A stretch of DNA of 64,000 bases from Bacteroidales bacterium (GTDB lineage: Bacteria; Bacteroidota; Bacteroidia; Bacteroidales; UBA10428): the NCBI GenBank assembly GCA_016934055.1, contig JAFGTR010000016.1:1-64000 (forward strand), given 5' to 3'. A program made the position numbers and the translations under genes. Below the pieces are notes generated by a model, which was given only the letters and a program-made list of their open reading frames with translations, ran no database searches and was not told where the DNA came from. Below are positions 25,237 to 35,355 of this stretch, in pieces (the first letter of the stretch is position 1; each line of letters opens with the position of its first letter).

Positions 25237-27702
25237 ATGAAAAGAAATATGTTCGTTGCATGTCTGTGTTTTTCAACAATATTTGCCTGCCAGAACAGTG
25301 AAAAAAACATTGTTTGGAAATTATGGTATGAACAACCTGCTTCCGACTGGAACGAAGCCCTGCCTGTAGGTAACGGCCGGCTGGGGGCCATGATATTCGG
25401 AGAGCCGGCAAGGGAACATCTTCAACTCAACGAAGAAACAGTGTGGGCAGGCGGACCATACAATAATGTTTACCCTGAATTTGCCCCATATATTAAAGAG
25501 GTGCGCCGGCTGATCCTCAATGGCCAATATGCTGAAGCGCAAAGTCTGGCTGATAAAAAAATAGCTTCGCCGCAAAACGGAATGCCATTCCAAACCATGG
25601 GAGATCTCTGCATTGATTTTCCCGGACATGAGAATTATACCGATTATTACCGCGACCTGGATATTGAAAACGCCATATCAACAGTATCTTATAAGGTAAA
25701 TGGGATCCGGTACATGCGTGAGGTATTTTCTTCTTTTACCGATGAGGTCATTATAATAAGAGCTTCAGCTGATAAGGCTTCCTCTTTAAATGCTATTGTT
25801 TCACTAAACAGCCTTCAACAACACCAGATAAAGGTATCACAAAACAATATCAGCATGACCGGAATAACCACCGGGCATGAAGGTATTCCGGGGCAGGTTA
25901 AATTTACCACCCTGGTAAAACCTGTTGTTAAACATGGTACCATCGAACAACAGGACAGTGTTCTGGTCATCAGCAATGCCGACGAAATTATCCTTTACCT
26001 CTCAGCCGGAACGAACTTTGTCAATTACCATAATTTGAGTGCCGATAATAACCAGAAAGCATGGCAAATGCTTAAACTGGCTCTGAAAAAAGATTACAAG
26101 ACTGCTAAAAACAATCATATTGCTTTTTACAAATCATACTTTGACCGTGTAAAGCTTAACCTGGGATCGACTGATTCTGTTAAGAATCCAACACCAGTAA
26201 GACTTATGGATTTCAGGAATGGTAACGATCCTCATCTTGCCGCTCTTTACTTTCAATACGGACGTTATTTGCTTATTTCAAGCTCCCAGCCCGGCGGTCA
26301 GCCTGCTACCCTTCAGGGAATATGGAATGACCATCTTAATCCGCCATGGGACAGCAAATACACCATTAATATCAATTGTGAAATGAATTACTGGCCGGCC
26401 GAAATTACCAACCTAACTGAGTTAAACGCGCCTCTTTTCAGTATGCTCAAGGATTTGTCAGTCACAGGCCGGGAAAGTGCCTCAGGAATATATGGGGCAC
26501 GCGGCTGGGTTGTCCATCACAATACCGACATATGGCGCTGTACCGGAGTGTGTGACAGGGCATTTTACGGCCTTTGGCCATCAGGAGGTAACTGGCTCAG
26601 TCAGCATTTGTGGCAACACTTTTTGTTCAGCGGAGACACGGCTTTCCTGAAAGAATACTATACTGTTATGAAGGGCGCTGCCGAATTTTATGCAGATGTC
26701 CTGGTTAAAGAACCAAAAACGGGTTATATGGTCCTTTGCCCGTCGAATTCTCCCGAAAATAAATATCTGAACCTGGCCTCTGCAAGCGCGGGTACGACAA
26801 TGGACAACCAGTTGATCTTCGATATTTTTTCCAGTGTTATCCGTTCAGCCAGGATTTTAGGGATTGATGAAGCTTTTGCTGACAGCCTCGAAATTCTCCG
26901 TGACCAACTGCCACCCATGCAGATTGGTCAGCACAACCAGCTCCAGGAATGGCTTTTCGACTGGGACAACCCGGAAGACAAGCACCGTCACGTGTCGCAT
27001 TTATATGGCCTCCACCCCGGCAGCCAGATTTCACCTTACCGGACACCGGAATTATTCCAGGCAGCCAAACAGACCCTGGTATACCGGGGCGATGAATCCA
27101 CCGGCTGGTCAATGGGGTGGAAAGTCAATTTCTGGGCCCGGTTGCTTGACGGTAATCATGCATACAAGCTGATCACCGACCAGCTGACGCCTGCCATCCT
27201 TCCCGGCCGGGAGAAAGCCATGGGCGGAACCTACAACAACCTGCTGGATGCCCATCCCCCCTTCCAGATAGACGGTAATTTCGGCTGTACGGCAGGTATT
27301 GCCGAAATGCTGCTGCAGAGCCATGACGGATTTATTTTTATCCTCCCTGCCCTGCCCGACCAATGGCAGACCGGATCGGTAAAAGGACTGAAAACCAGGG
27401 CTGGCTTTGAGGTTGACATAATATGGGAAAACGGCAAAGTGAAAACACTGGTAATCCGTTCCGGTTTGGGTGGAAATTGCCGTATAAGAACGAATGTTGA
27501 AATCCTGTCTTCTGATGAAACTCTACTGAAAAAGGCTGAAGGGGAAAATATCAATCCCCTGTTTTCGGTTAACATCATTAAAAAACCTCTGATATCAGGA
27601 AAGGTTGTTGTAAAAGACCTTGATTTGAAGAATACTTATTTATATGATTTTCAGACGAAAAGAGGGGGAGTGTATGGTTTTGAAAAAAAAATAATGAAAT
27701 AA
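25237..27702 (+). CDS. GH95 family alpha-L-fucosidase/alpha-L-galactosidase
   Basis: The 821-residue lipoprotein-like hydrolase matches GH95, whose inverting members remove terminal alpha-1,2-linked L-fucose or L-galactose. The start at 25237 gives a lipoprotein signal (MKRNMFVACLCFSTIFACQ); an upstream in-frame ATG at 25099 lies inside the MFS gene and is rejected. Seen: WYEQPASDWNEALPVGNGRLGAM at the N-terminus; the Asn-x-Asn pair in INCEMNYWPAE (N378, N380); Glu507 in NSPENKY; and Asp679 in IDGNFGCTAGIAEML. These correspond to the catalytic set of bifidobacterial AfcA. It follows the MFS gene by 55 bp, probably in the same operon. Confidence 0.92.
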   Translation: MKRNMFVACLCFSTIFACQNSEKNIVWKLWYEQPASDWNEALPVGNGRLGAMIFGEPAREHLQLNEETVWAGGPYNNVYPEFAPYIKEVRRLILNGQYAEAQSLADKKIASPQNGMPFQTMGDLCIDFPGHENYTDYYRDLDIENAISTVSYKVNGIRYMREVFSSFTDEVIIIRASADKASSLNAIVSLNSLQQHQIKVSQNNISMTGITTGHEGIPGQVKFTTLVKPVVKHGTIEQQDSVLVISNADEIILYLSAGTNFVNYHNLSADNNQKAWQMLKLALKKDYKTAKNNHIAFYKSYFDRVKLNLGSTDSVKNPTPVRLMDFRNGNDPHLAALYFQYGRYLLISSSQPGGQPATLQGIWNDHLNPPWDSKYTININCEMNYWPAEITNLTELNAPLFSMLKDLSVTGRESASGIYGARGWVVHHNTDIWRCTGVCDRAFYGLWPSGGNWLSQHLWQHFLFSGDTAFLKEYYTVMKGAAEFYADVLVKEPKTGYMVLCPSNSPENKYLNLASASAGTTMDNQLIFDIFSSVIRSARILGIDEAFADSLEILRDQLPPMQIGQHNQLQEWLFDWDNPEDKHRHVSHLYGLHPGSQISPYRTPELFQAAKQTLVYRGDESTGWSMGWKVNFWARLLDGNHAYKLITDQLTPAILPGREKAMGGTYNNLLDAHPPFQIDGNFGCTAGIAEMLLQSHDGFIFILPALPDQWQTGSVKGLKTRAGFEVDIIWENGKVKTLVIRSGLGGNCRIRTNVEILSSDETLLKKAEGENINPLFSVNIIKKPLISGKVVVKDLDLKNTYLYDFQTKRGGVYGFEKKIMK

Positions 27703-27834
27703 CGAATACGAATACCGAACAAGGAACACCGAATTTCGAATTACGAAGACAATGTTTTCTATTTCTTAACTTCATCATAGAACATTCTATGTTTTCCCAA
27801 TGAAACGGGACAGGCTTTATTCTTAATTCAGATT
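27703..27834. repeat. Intergenic tract with GAATAC/CGAAT-rich repeat
   Basis: ACGAATACGAATACCGAACA, AGGAACACCGAATTTCGAA and TTACGAAG are degenerate CGAAT units directly after the GH95 stop, in the style of the other short intergenic repeats here. No gene is visible. Confidence 0.45.
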
Positions 27835-30800
27835 ATGTTTACCAATCGTTCAAAATTATTCATTCTAATAACGGCAGTTATCCTCCTGTTCTCCTGTTCC
27901 CGGCCAGCAGATCATAAAATCAGGCGACCGATTTCCTTAAACTCAGACTGGAAAACGATTGCCAGCGATACTAATCAGCATGCCTTTGACGGTTTTGAAG
28001 AAACAAGCTTTGATGATTCGCAATGGGAATCAGTTGATATTCCTCACAATTGGGACAAATACCACGGTTATCTCAGAAAGCTACATGGAAACAGGCACGG
28101 AACAGCCTGGTATCGGAAATGTTTTACACCCGAAAAAACTTCAGAGCAGAAACGTTATTTTCTTTTTTTTGAAGGTGTCAGTTCTTATGCCACAGTCTGG
28201 GTCAATGGCAGAAAAGTCGGTTACCATGCCGGGGGCCGGACCACATTCACTATTGATATTACGGAGGCCATAGTTTTTGATACATTGAATATACTTGCTG
28301 TCCGGGCTGATCATCCTGCAAACATCCGTGATCTTCCCTGGGTATGCGGAGGATGTTCTGAAGAATGGGGATTTTCAGAAGGATCTCAACCCATGGGTAT
28401 CTTCAGACCCGTAACACTGATTATCACAAACGATTTACGTATTGAACCCTTTGGAGTGCACATATGGAATGATACAGATGTTACGGAAAAGAAAGCCCAT
28501 ATAAATATCTGCACGGAAATAAAAAACTACAGCAACAGAGCCCGAAGCCTGACCCTCATAAACAGCCTTATTAGCCGATCGGGCAAAAAAGTAACAGAAA
28601 ACGTTATCGAATTTGTCATCGATCCCGGTGCTACTAAGATCATAAAAGACAATGATATTGAGGTGATGAATCCTGTTTTATGGTCACCTGAGAATCCCTG
28701 TCTGTATACATTGCAATCAAAGGTATTGGAAAACAAAAAAGTTGTTGACATAGCCGAAACACCTTATGGCATCCGTTGGATAAGCTGGCCTGTCAATCGA
28801 TCTGACAGTAGCGGGCAATTCCTGTTAAACGGAAAGCCTGTGTTTATCAACGGGATTGGTGAATATGAGCATATGTTTGGAAACAGTCATGCTTTTACCG
28901 GTGAGCAAATAAAAGCGCGGGTTGAACAGGTTATGGCGTCAGGATTCAATGCTTTTCGCGATGCACACCAGCCGCATAACCTGAGGTACCAGCAATACTG
29001 GGATCACGAGGGGTTGCTGTGGTGGCCTCAGATGAGTGCCCATATCTGGTTTGACAACCAGGCATTCAGGGAGAATTTCAAGGCGTTGCTCCGTGATTGG
29101 GTAAAAGAGCGCCGGAACAGTCCAAGCAATATCATGTGGGGCCTTCAGAATGAAAGCGTATTGCCCGAAGAATTTGCCAGGGAATGTGTTGAGATCATCA
29201 GGGAACTGGATCCGACAAGTTCATCCCAGCGGATCATCACCACATGCAACGGCGGGAAAGGCACAGACTGGAATGTAGTGCAAAACTGGTCAGGTACATA
29301 CGGAGGCAATCCATACAATTATGACAAAGAACTGAAAGTGCAATTGCTGAACGGAGAATACGGTGCATGGCGAAGTATTGACCTGCATTCTGAAGGGTCT
29401 TTCGATCAGCAGGGAATCCTGAGTGAAGACCGTATGACACAACTGTTGCAGATGAAGATCAAACAGGCTGAACCAATAAGAGATCATTGCTGCGGACAGT
29501 TTCTCTGGTTGTTAAGCTCCCACGACAATCCGGGCAGGATCCAGAGTGGTGAAGGACTCAGGGAGTCTGACCGCATCGGTCCGGTTAACCATAAAGGTCT
29601 GTTAACACCCTGGGGAGAACCTCTCGATGCTTTTTACATGTACCGTGCTCATTATGTAGACAAAGAAAAAGAGCCTATGGTATACATCGTTTCTCACACC
29701 TGGCCAAACCGATGGATAAAAGCCGGACTAAAGGACAGTATCACAGTCTATTCAAACTGCGATGAGGTTGAATTGTTCAATGATATCAACACATTGTCGC
29801 TCGGCAAAAGGAAAAATGGAGGAAGAGGGACTCCATTCCTGTGGAAAAAAGCAGAGATCAGATACAATGTATTACAGGCTACCGGTTATAGTAACGGTAA
29901 AGCCATGGCGCATGATATGATTGTGCTGAACCATCTTCCTGAATCACCGGGATTGAAAAAACTGATAAAAGAATCCCAATCTATAACCAGGCCCAGGAGC
30001 GCCTACCATTATTTATACCGTGTTAACTGCGGCGGGTCTGATTACACCGATACGAACGGGAATACATGGAAGGCTGACAGGCCACAGGTCTCTGAAGACA
30101 CATGGGGAAGCCGGTCATGGTCTGATTCATTTAAAGGCGTTCCCTCATTTTACGGAAGCCAGAGAAGAACTTTTGACTTTATAGATGGCACGAATGATCA
30201 GATGCTTTTCAGGACATTCCGGTACGGAATGGATCAATTATCCTTTAACTTCCCGGTTCCTGAAGGCGAGTACCTTGTTGAACTTTACTTTACCGAGCCA
30301 TGGTATGGCACAGGAGGCGGCATGAACTGTAAAGGGTGGAGGCTCTTTGATGTGGCTGTCAACAGCAATACGGTATTAAAAAATTTTGATATCTGGGATG
30401 AATGCGGCCATGACAAGGCTATTAAAAAAGAATTTATGGTAAAAGTAACAGATGGCATGCTCAGGGTTCATTTTCCCAGGGTGTTATCAGGTCAGGCCAT
30501 TATTTCGGCTATTGCCGTTGCCTCTATTAATAAAAGCATTTTACCCGCACAGGCATCTCCTTTGAACATAAGAGATTTTATCCAGGCACAGGGGATGCAA
30601 AAATGGCAGGTTGAAACCTGGCTGGATATAGGCGATCTGCAGTTCACAGATAAAAGCATACGTTTTTACGAACTGCCTTCACTGTTATTCATGGCTGAAT
30701 GGATCAGAACATCATATAATATTAAGAATACCGGAGAATATGCGGCCTCGTTCATCACCACAAAGTGTTCAGATGTTTATATAGCGATACCTTCACAATT

Positions 30801-31398
30801 AAACTCAGTACCTGCATGGATGAAGTCATATACCATGACACCTCTCACTATGAGATCTGATAATGGCGCTGATTACATCATATACAGCACACGCGTGCCA
30901 GAGGGCAGTATGATCAGAACAGGCGGTATAGATGTCGGAGGACTTGAATCAGGCAGTTATTCGGTTTTTGTTGTACCTGTTTCATCACTTGCAGCGCCGG
31001 TTGACCAGCGCCCTTTAAGGGAATATTCATCTGAACTGGCCGTAATAAAGGGGACAGCCAGTGAAAAACAGGTCCAAAACGGAAGACATTTTATCGCATT
31101 CACCGGCAATTCCAAAACTGTTGTTGAATGGAAAATCTCTGTCGGCCTGGCCAGCATGTATGAACTTCATTTCAAATTTCAGAACAACACCGGAAAGCCT
31201 GTTTTTGCCGAAATGATCATCGAATCTTCAGGCGGGATTGAAATTCAGAGAGATATGGTGAATTTCAAAAATGATGGAGAAAAATGGCAGACTGTCAGAA
31301 CCATGACAGAAACAAGCATTAATGCCGGGGATTACAAGGTGAGGTTATCAGTATCCAACGCAAAAGATTTGTTAATGCAAAAACTGGAGGTAAGGTAA
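27835..31398 (+). CDS. GH2 family beta-glycosidase with malectin-like domain
   Basis: The 1187-residue lipoprotein has a signal ending in LLFSCSRPAD. Domains: a GH2 sugar-binding domain (about 35-200, with WYRKCF, FEGVSSYATVWVNGRKVG), an immunoglobulin-like domain (about 205-320), and a TIM barrel (about 330-640) with acid/base E440 in GLQNES and nucleophile E508 in NGEYG. A malectin-like carbohydrate-binding domain follows (about 720-905, YRVNCGGSDYTD, GEYLVELYFTEPWYG), then a long C-terminal region that I cannot assign. GH2 members act on beta-galactosides, beta-glucuronides or beta-mannosides; specificity cannot be read. It is the last gene of the PUL before tRNA-Asp. Confidence 0.88.
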   Translation: MFTNRSKLFILITAVILLFSCSRPADHKIRRPISLNSDWKTIASDTNQHAFDGFEETSFDDSQWESVDIPHNWDKYHGYLRKLHGNRHGTAWYRKCFTPEKTSEQKRYFLFFEGVSSYATVWVNGRKVGYHAGGRTTFTIDITEAIVFDTLNILAVRADHPANIRDLPWVCGGCSEEWGFSEGSQPMGIFRPVTLIITNDLRIEPFGVHIWNDTDVTEKKAHINICTEIKNYSNRARSLTLINSLISRSGKKVTENVIEFVIDPGATKIIKDNDIEVMNPVLWSPENPCLYTLQSKVLENKKVVDIAETPYGIRWISWPVNRSDSSGQFLLNGKPVFINGIGEYEHMFGNSHAFTGEQIKARVEQVMASGFNAFRDAHQPHNLRYQQYWDHEGLLWWPQMSAHIWFDNQAFRENFKALLRDWVKERRNSPSNIMWGLQNESVLPEEFARECVEIIRELDPTSSSQRIITTCNGGKGTDWNVVQNWSGTYGGNPYNYDKELKVQLLNGEYGAWRSIDLHSEGSFDQQGILSEDRMTQLLQMKIKQAEPIRDHCCGQFLWLLSSHDNPGRIQSGEGLRESDRIGPVNHKGLLTPWGEPLDAFYMYRAHYVDKEKEPMVYIVSHTWPNRWIKAGLKDSITVYSNCDEVELFNDINTLSLGKRKNGGRGTPFLWKKAEIRYNVLQATGYSNGKAMAHDMIVLNHLPESPGLKKLIKESQSITRPRSAYHYLYRVNCGGSDYTDTNGNTWKADRPQVSEDTWGSRSWSDSFKGVPSFYGSQRRTFDFIDGTNDQMLFRTFRYGMDQLSFNFPVPEGEYLVELYFTEPWYGTGGGMNCKGWRLFDVAVNSNTVLKNFDIWDECGHDKAIKKEFMVKVTDGMLRVHFPRVLSGQAIISAIAVASINKSILPAQASPLNIRDFIQAQGMQKWQVETWLDIGDLQFTDKSIRFYELPSLLFMAEWIRTSYNIKNTGEYAASFITTKCSDVYIAIPSQLNSVPAWMKSYTMTPLTMRSDNGADYIIYSTRVPEGSMIRTGGIDVGGLESGSYSVFVVPVSSLAAPVDQRPLREYSSELAVIKGTASEKQVQNGRHFIAFTGNSKTVVEWKISVGLASMYELHFKFQNNTGKPVFAEMIIESSGGIEIQRDMVNFKNDGEKWQTVRTMTETSINAGDYKVRLSVSNAKDLLMQKLEVR

Positions 31399-31408
31399 AA
31401 CAGGCACA

Positions 31409-31440
31409 TTAAAAAAATCCCACCATAATTTGGTGGGATT
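31409..31440 (-). terminator. Terminator of tRNA-Asp
   Basis: Read on the minus strand, AATCCCACCA, loop AATTA, TGGTGGGATT is followed by a T-run. The 10-bp stem with U-tract lies just past the tRNA 3' end and may also slow plus-strand transcription leaving the GH2 gene. Confidence 0.8.
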
Positions 31441-31444
31441 CCTG

Positions 31445-31519
31445 CGGTGCGGACGGGGCTCGAACCCGCGACCCTCGGCGTGACAGGCCGGTATTCTAAC
31501 CAATCTGAACTACCGCACC
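31445..31519 (-). tRNA. tRNA-Asp (GTC)
   Basis: The minus strand folds as a standard cloverleaf. The acceptor stem GGTGCGG pairs with CCGCACC. The anticodon arm CCGGC-CTGTCAC-GCCGA gives anticodon GTC. The T arm is GCGGG-TTCGAGC-CCCGT. The discriminator is G and CCA is not encoded. It stands between the PUL and the housekeeping region. Confidence 0.95.
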
Positions 31520-31572
31520 AAAAACGCTGCAAAAATAGTCTAAATTTCTATACCGCAAAACATTTTTTAAAA

Positions 31573-32106
31573 TTATAACCTGAAAAAGCTGAAGTTCACA
31601 TGACCATATTTCCGGTGATCTGAGAAATGGGCATGTTCCGAAAAATCAAATTTTTTCGGGTGTTCAAGAATGAAGATACCTTCCGTTTCAAGCAGGGAAG
31701 AATTGAAAACCCGGTCGGGAATAGACTGAAACTCTTCCAATGCATAAGGCGGATCAGCAAAGACAATATCATATTTTTTTTGACATGAACGGATATACCT
31801 GAAAGTATCAGCCCTGATGGTGTGTATAGCGGTAATTCCAAGTTTATCCGCCATTTCATTAACAGCCCTGAGTGAATGAGAATCGGTATCAACAATGTCG
31901 ATGAACATACAGCCCCTGGAAGCGAATTCAAAGCTTATACTGCCTGTACCGCCGAACATATCCAAAACCTTCATCTCTTCAAAATCAACCAGGTTAGTCA
32001 AAATATTAAACAGGCTTTCCTTTGCAAAATCAGTCGTTGGCCGGCCACTGAAGTTGCGGCTTGTGCTGATAATACGGCCTTTGTATTTACCACCGATTAT
32101 TCGCAA
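31573..32106 (-). CDS. rsmD: 16S rRNA (guanine966-N2)-methyltransferase RsmD
   Basis: The 177-residue protein has the RsmD pattern: MRIIGGKYKGRII at the start, RPTTDFAKESLFNIL, the SAM-binding VLDMFGGTGSISFEFASRG, and the catalytic DPPY in IVFADPPYAL. It methylates G966 of 16S rRNA in the 30S subunit. The gene overlaps the end of its upstream neighbour (DUF3822) by 10 bp, a pairing common in Bacteroidota. Normal length. Confidence 0.95.
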   Translation of the reverse strand: MRIIGGKYKGRIISTSRNFSGRPTTDFAKESLFNILTNLVDFEEMKVLDMFGGTGSISFEFASRGCMFIDIVDTDSHSLRAVNEMADKLGITAIHTIRADTFRYIRSCQKKYDIVFADPPYALEEFQSIPDRVFNSSLLETEGIFILEHPKKFDFSEHAHFSDHRKYGHVNFSFFRL

Positions 32107-32945
32107 CTGATAAGATTTAACAGATTGAAGTATTTTGATTCTTTGATTCTTGCAAGTCCATCTGAAAGGTCTATTCCCTCACCTTTCATATCCTTCATAC
32201 CGGGGATATATTCCCTTATAGCATCACGGTAAGTCAGAATCTCACTGAGTTCACCCGAGAGAAGCAGTTCCTGTTGGGCAGGATCAATTTCACATTGTTT
32301 ACAAATGAACAGAATAAAATACAATAAATCTGTTGGTCCGGCATATTGAAAAGTATTGTATAATTTCAATTTATTACCGTTGCATACCAGGATATCAAAA
32401 AAGACATGATTAAGACCTACGGCCACAATTTGCTTTTGTCTGGCGTCGGCATACTCCATAGTCTTTTCAATAAAGGGTAAGGCCTGATGATAAAACTTTA
32501 TGCCTTTGATATGATGACTGACTGCTGTGGCCACATAATTGTGCAGAGTAAATACATTATAAGCATCAATATATGGAATATAATTGTAATGAATTTCGTC
32601 AAGTGCATCCAGGGTCTGATTAAACTCAAAATAAGATTTCAGCAGGTTTTTATCGAAATAGGCGTCGGGAATAAGCGTTGATTTTTGTGAAAGAAACATA
32701 AAGTCCGAAGAAGCATAAGGCAACGATAACAAATCATCGGTTTTGAAAATATCTTCTAACTTCTTCAGGAAGTTTTCAATCAGTTGATTGGTATGAAGGA
32801 CATATTTCCTGAAAACCACATGCTTTTTCTGTTGATTATCATACAGGCAAAAAGAAAATCCATTCAGGTCAGCCTGAATGGATAAATAATATTGTTCGGT
32901 TTTCTCTTTTTGGAATGTGGTATCTACCAGGCTCAGCTCATGCAT
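32097..32945 (-). CDS. DUF3822 family protein
   Basis: The 282-residue cytoplasmic protein is of unknown function. I recognise the DUF3822 family, which is restricted to Bacteroidota and usually precedes rsmD. Seen: YYLSIQADLNGFSFCLYDN, then VEALGLNHVFFDILV-like ATPase-fold strands (IVAVGLNHVFFDILVCNGNKLKLYNTF) and LLLSGELSE. The alternation of beta strands resembles an actin/ASKHA-type fold, but no phosphate loop can be stated with confidence. It is translationally coupled to rsmD. Confidence 0.8.
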   Translation of the reverse strand: MHELSLVDTTFQKEKTEQYYLSIQADLNGFSFCLYDNQQKKHVVFRKYVLHTNQLIENFLKKLEDIFKTDDLLSLPYASSDFMFLSQKSTLIPDAYFDKNLLKSYFEFNQTLDALDEIHYNYIPYIDAYNVFTLHNYVATAVSHHIKGIKFYHQALPFIEKTMEYADARQKQIVAVGLNHVFFDILVCNGNKLKLYNTFQYAGPTDLLYFILFICKQCEIDPAQQELLLSGELSEILTYRDAIREYIPGMKDMKGEGIDLSDGLARIKESKYFNLLNLISCE

Positions 32946-32957
32946 GATCCGGTTCTA

Positions 32958-33581
32958 TTATTCCCAGTTTCCGGCATTGTTGGTTGCTTCTTCAAGAGAA
33001 CCAACCTTTAAACCGGGAAACTTGGTCACTTTTTCACGTTCTTCTGTATAGTTAATAATCAATTGCTCATCTAAACCCCTTAACAAGTCCTCAAACAACA
33101 CAAAAGCCTCAAAAACTTTTACATTAACCCCGGAGGTGGTTGATACTTCACCAGCAGCCATTTGAAACTCCTTGTTGTCAATATAGGGGACAAATCTGAT
33201 GTTTTCAATGGGATAGTCAGGCGTTAAAATTGAGTCTTTAACAGCAATCCTGGTTTTTTCAACTTTAATTAACCCCCTTCTAATCGCTTCTCTTTCGGTT
33301 ATTTCATCAGTATTATACTCAGTAACCAATATGGGTCTGTCAATAACAAAGGAGTCATTCTTAAAGAAGGTGATCAATGTATCAAAACTACCTGTATATT
33401 GGTTGTAAACACCTCTGTAGGCAACCTGTAATTCACGGATATCCTTCAGCTTTACAATGGCGGCTTCTACCCTGACATCTCTGTCACGGTTAAAACGTAT
33501 AGGCTCCATAATGCTCTCAAAAAGTAAATACCCCAACACAAGGATTACCAGGGCAAAAATTATTTGTAAAGCGGTTTTCAT
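32958..33581 (-). CDS. Conserved hypothetical membrane-anchored protein
   Basis: The 207-residue product (start at 33581, MKTALQIIFALVILVLGYLLFESIMEP) has one N-terminal transmembrane helix. A mostly polar domain follows, with conserved-looking segments RDRDVRVEAAIVKLKDIRELQVAYR and GSFDTLITFFKND. The longer frame back to 33680 would add an asparagine-rich stretch that is unlikely to be translated and runs into the divergent helicase gene. I recognise it only as a protein common in Bacteroidota with unknown role. It sits 13 bp before the DUF3822 gene, so it probably shares an operon with rsmD. Confidence 0.7.
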   Translation of the reverse strand: MKTALQIIFALVILVLGYLLFESIMEPIRFNRDRDVRVEAAIVKLKDIRELQVAYRGVYNQYTGSFDTLITFFKNDSFVIDRPILVTEYNTDEITEREAIRRGLIKVEKTRIAVKDSILTPDYPIENIRFVPYIDNKEFQMAAGEVSTTSGVNVKVFEAFVLFEDLLRGLDEQLIINYTEEREKVTKFPGLKVGSLEEATNNAGNWE

Positions 33582-33665
33582 ATTGATTATTTGGTTTAAG
33601 TTTGGATGCGAATTTAAAAAAAAATACAAATAATAAGTGACAATTAAGGAATTATTCTGATTAGC

Positions 33666-35081
33666 ATGCTTAAAAATCATATTACCGGATTGCTGTCAGA
33701 TCATTTGGGATATCCTCCAACCCAAGGTCAGCAGAGGCTTATTGAGGTACTTGCCGGTTTTGTGACTGAAAACCAAAGGAACAGGGTGCTGATCATCAAA
33801 GGTTATGCCGGAACGGGCAAAACGACAATTGTCAGTTCACTTGTTAATGTTCTTGAATCTCTGGGCAGAAAAACGTTACTGCTTGCACCAACGGGCCGTG
33901 CCGCAAAAATCCTGTCAGCTTATTCAGGCAAACATGCGTACACCATTCATAAAAGGATTTACCGCCAGAAATCTGCAGCCGACACTTTTGGCATCTTTGT
34001 ACTTGAAAAGAATCTTTTCACCAACACCCTATTTCTGGTTGATGAAGCATCTATGATCTCAAATCATACCGGTGAAAATAACATATTCGGAACAGGTCGT
34101 TTACTGGATGACCTCCTTCAATATGTCTTAAATGAAAAAAACTGTAATCTCATCATCATTGGTGACACAGCTCAGTTGCCCCCTGTAGGAACAAGTATCA
34201 GTCCTGCCCTTGATCAGTCAGTGCTGCGACATTATTTTAACGAAACCCTGGAAATTGAACTCACTGATGTGGTACGCCAATCGCAACAATCGGGCATACT
34301 GGTTAACGCGACCCTCATCCGCAATAATATCATGCAGAAAAAAATTGAAATCCCCAAAATCCACATACGCGATTTCACTGATATTCAGATTATCAGATCA
34401 GATGAACTGTCTGAACTCCTCAGTCAATCATATGATACAGACGGATTGGAAAATACAATAGTGATATGCCGGTCAAATAAAAGAGCCAATAAATTCAACG
34501 AAGCGATAAGAAAACAGATCCTTAGCCGTGAAGAAGAAGTAACGGCAAACGATTTACTGATGGTTGTCAGAAATAATTACTACTGGCTTTCAGGGTCGGA
34601 CAAAATCGATTTTATCGCCAATGGGGACATCGTCAGGGTGGTCAAAATCCGGAAAATTCAGGAAATATACGGATACCGTTTTGCTGATGCGATAATAGAA
34701 TTGATCGATTATAATATAAGGATTGAGGTAAAAATCATGCTTGACTCGCTGACAGTTGATGGTGCTGCCATGAGCCAGGATGATAATCAGAAATTGTTTA
34801 ACAATATAACAGAAGATTACCAGGATCTTCAGCCCAGGAAAAAACAATACGAAAAAGTCAAAGCCAATGCATTTTTCAATGCCCTTCAGGTGAAGTATGC
34901 TTATGCCGTAACCTGTCATAAAGCCCAGGGAGGTCAATGGAAAAATGTTTACCTTGATTTTGGATATTTCCGGACAGAAAACATTGATATAGATTTCCTC
35001 AGATGGTTGTATACAGCATTTACCAGAGCCACCGACAAACTTTACCTGGTAAATTTTCCGGCAGAGCTTGTCAATCAGTAA
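33666..35081 (+). CDS. RecD-like / AAA family ATP-dependent DNA helicase
   Basis: The 471-residue SF1 helicase has Walker A GYAGTGKTT (K52), Walker B LFLVDEASMIS, motif III GDTAQLPPVG, and late motifs YAYAVTCHKAQGGQWKNV and LYTAFTRATDKLYLV. It lacks the long N-terminal region of RecD2 and is the short RecD-like helicase usual in Bacteroidota. It probably works in DNA repair or recombination as a 5'-3' helicase (inference from the RecD/Pif1-like type). It is divergent from the membrane protein gene with an 84-bp gap. Confidence 0.9.
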   Translation: MLKNHITGLLSDHLGYPPTQGQQRLIEVLAGFVTENQRNRVLIIKGYAGTGKTTIVSSLVNVLESLGRKTLLLAPTGRAAKILSAYSGKHAYTIHKRIYRQKSAADTFGIFVLEKNLFTNTLFLVDEASMISNHTGENNIFGTGRLLDDLLQYVLNEKNCNLIIIGDTAQLPPVGTSISPALDQSVLRHYFNETLEIELTDVVRQSQQSGILVNATLIRNNIMQKKIEIPKIHIRDFTDIQIIRSDELSELLSQSYDTDGLENTIVICRSNKRANKFNEAIRKQILSREEEVTANDLLMVVRNNYYWLSGSDKIDFIANGDIVRVVKIRKIQEIYGYRFADAIIELIDYNIRIEVKIMLDSLTVDGAAMSQDDNQKLFNNITEDYQDLQPRKKQYEKVKANAFFNALQVKYAYAVTCHKAQGGQWKNVYLDFGYFRTENIDIDFLRWLYTAFTRATDKLYLVNFPAELVNQ

Positions 35082-35355
35082 ATCTGTCAACAGTTCACGG
35101 TCCACGGAAATATAAATCCTTGATAATCTCTTTACTGGCGCAAGTGTCCGCTTGTACCTCCCTGTTTATCTGGTGATTTGGTGATTTGGTGATTTGGTGA
35201 TTTAGGAGTACTTCTTTAATCATTTATCTTTTATCTTTAATCTTAACGCAGGTCCAAGCGGACGCTTGAACCAGTGATAGTAGTTTACAGTTTAATGTCC
35301 ACAGACAATCTGATATTCTGAAAACCTTCAAACCTGCCTGACGGCAGGCAGGCCC
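35082..35355. repeat. Intergenic repeat cluster (8-bp tandem, AAGCGGACGCTTG, CCTGCCTG palindrome)
   Basis: Three repeat types share this gap. First, a GGCGCAAGTGTCCGCTTG element near 35136 and its relative CCAAGCGGACGCTTGAACC at 35255-35273. Second, four exact copies of GGTGATTT (35172-35203). Third, a 32-bp block (35322-35353) containing the hairpin CCTGCCTG-ACGG-CAGGCAGG, identical to 63887-63918. No gene is visible; two convergent genes end here. Confidence 0.8.
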
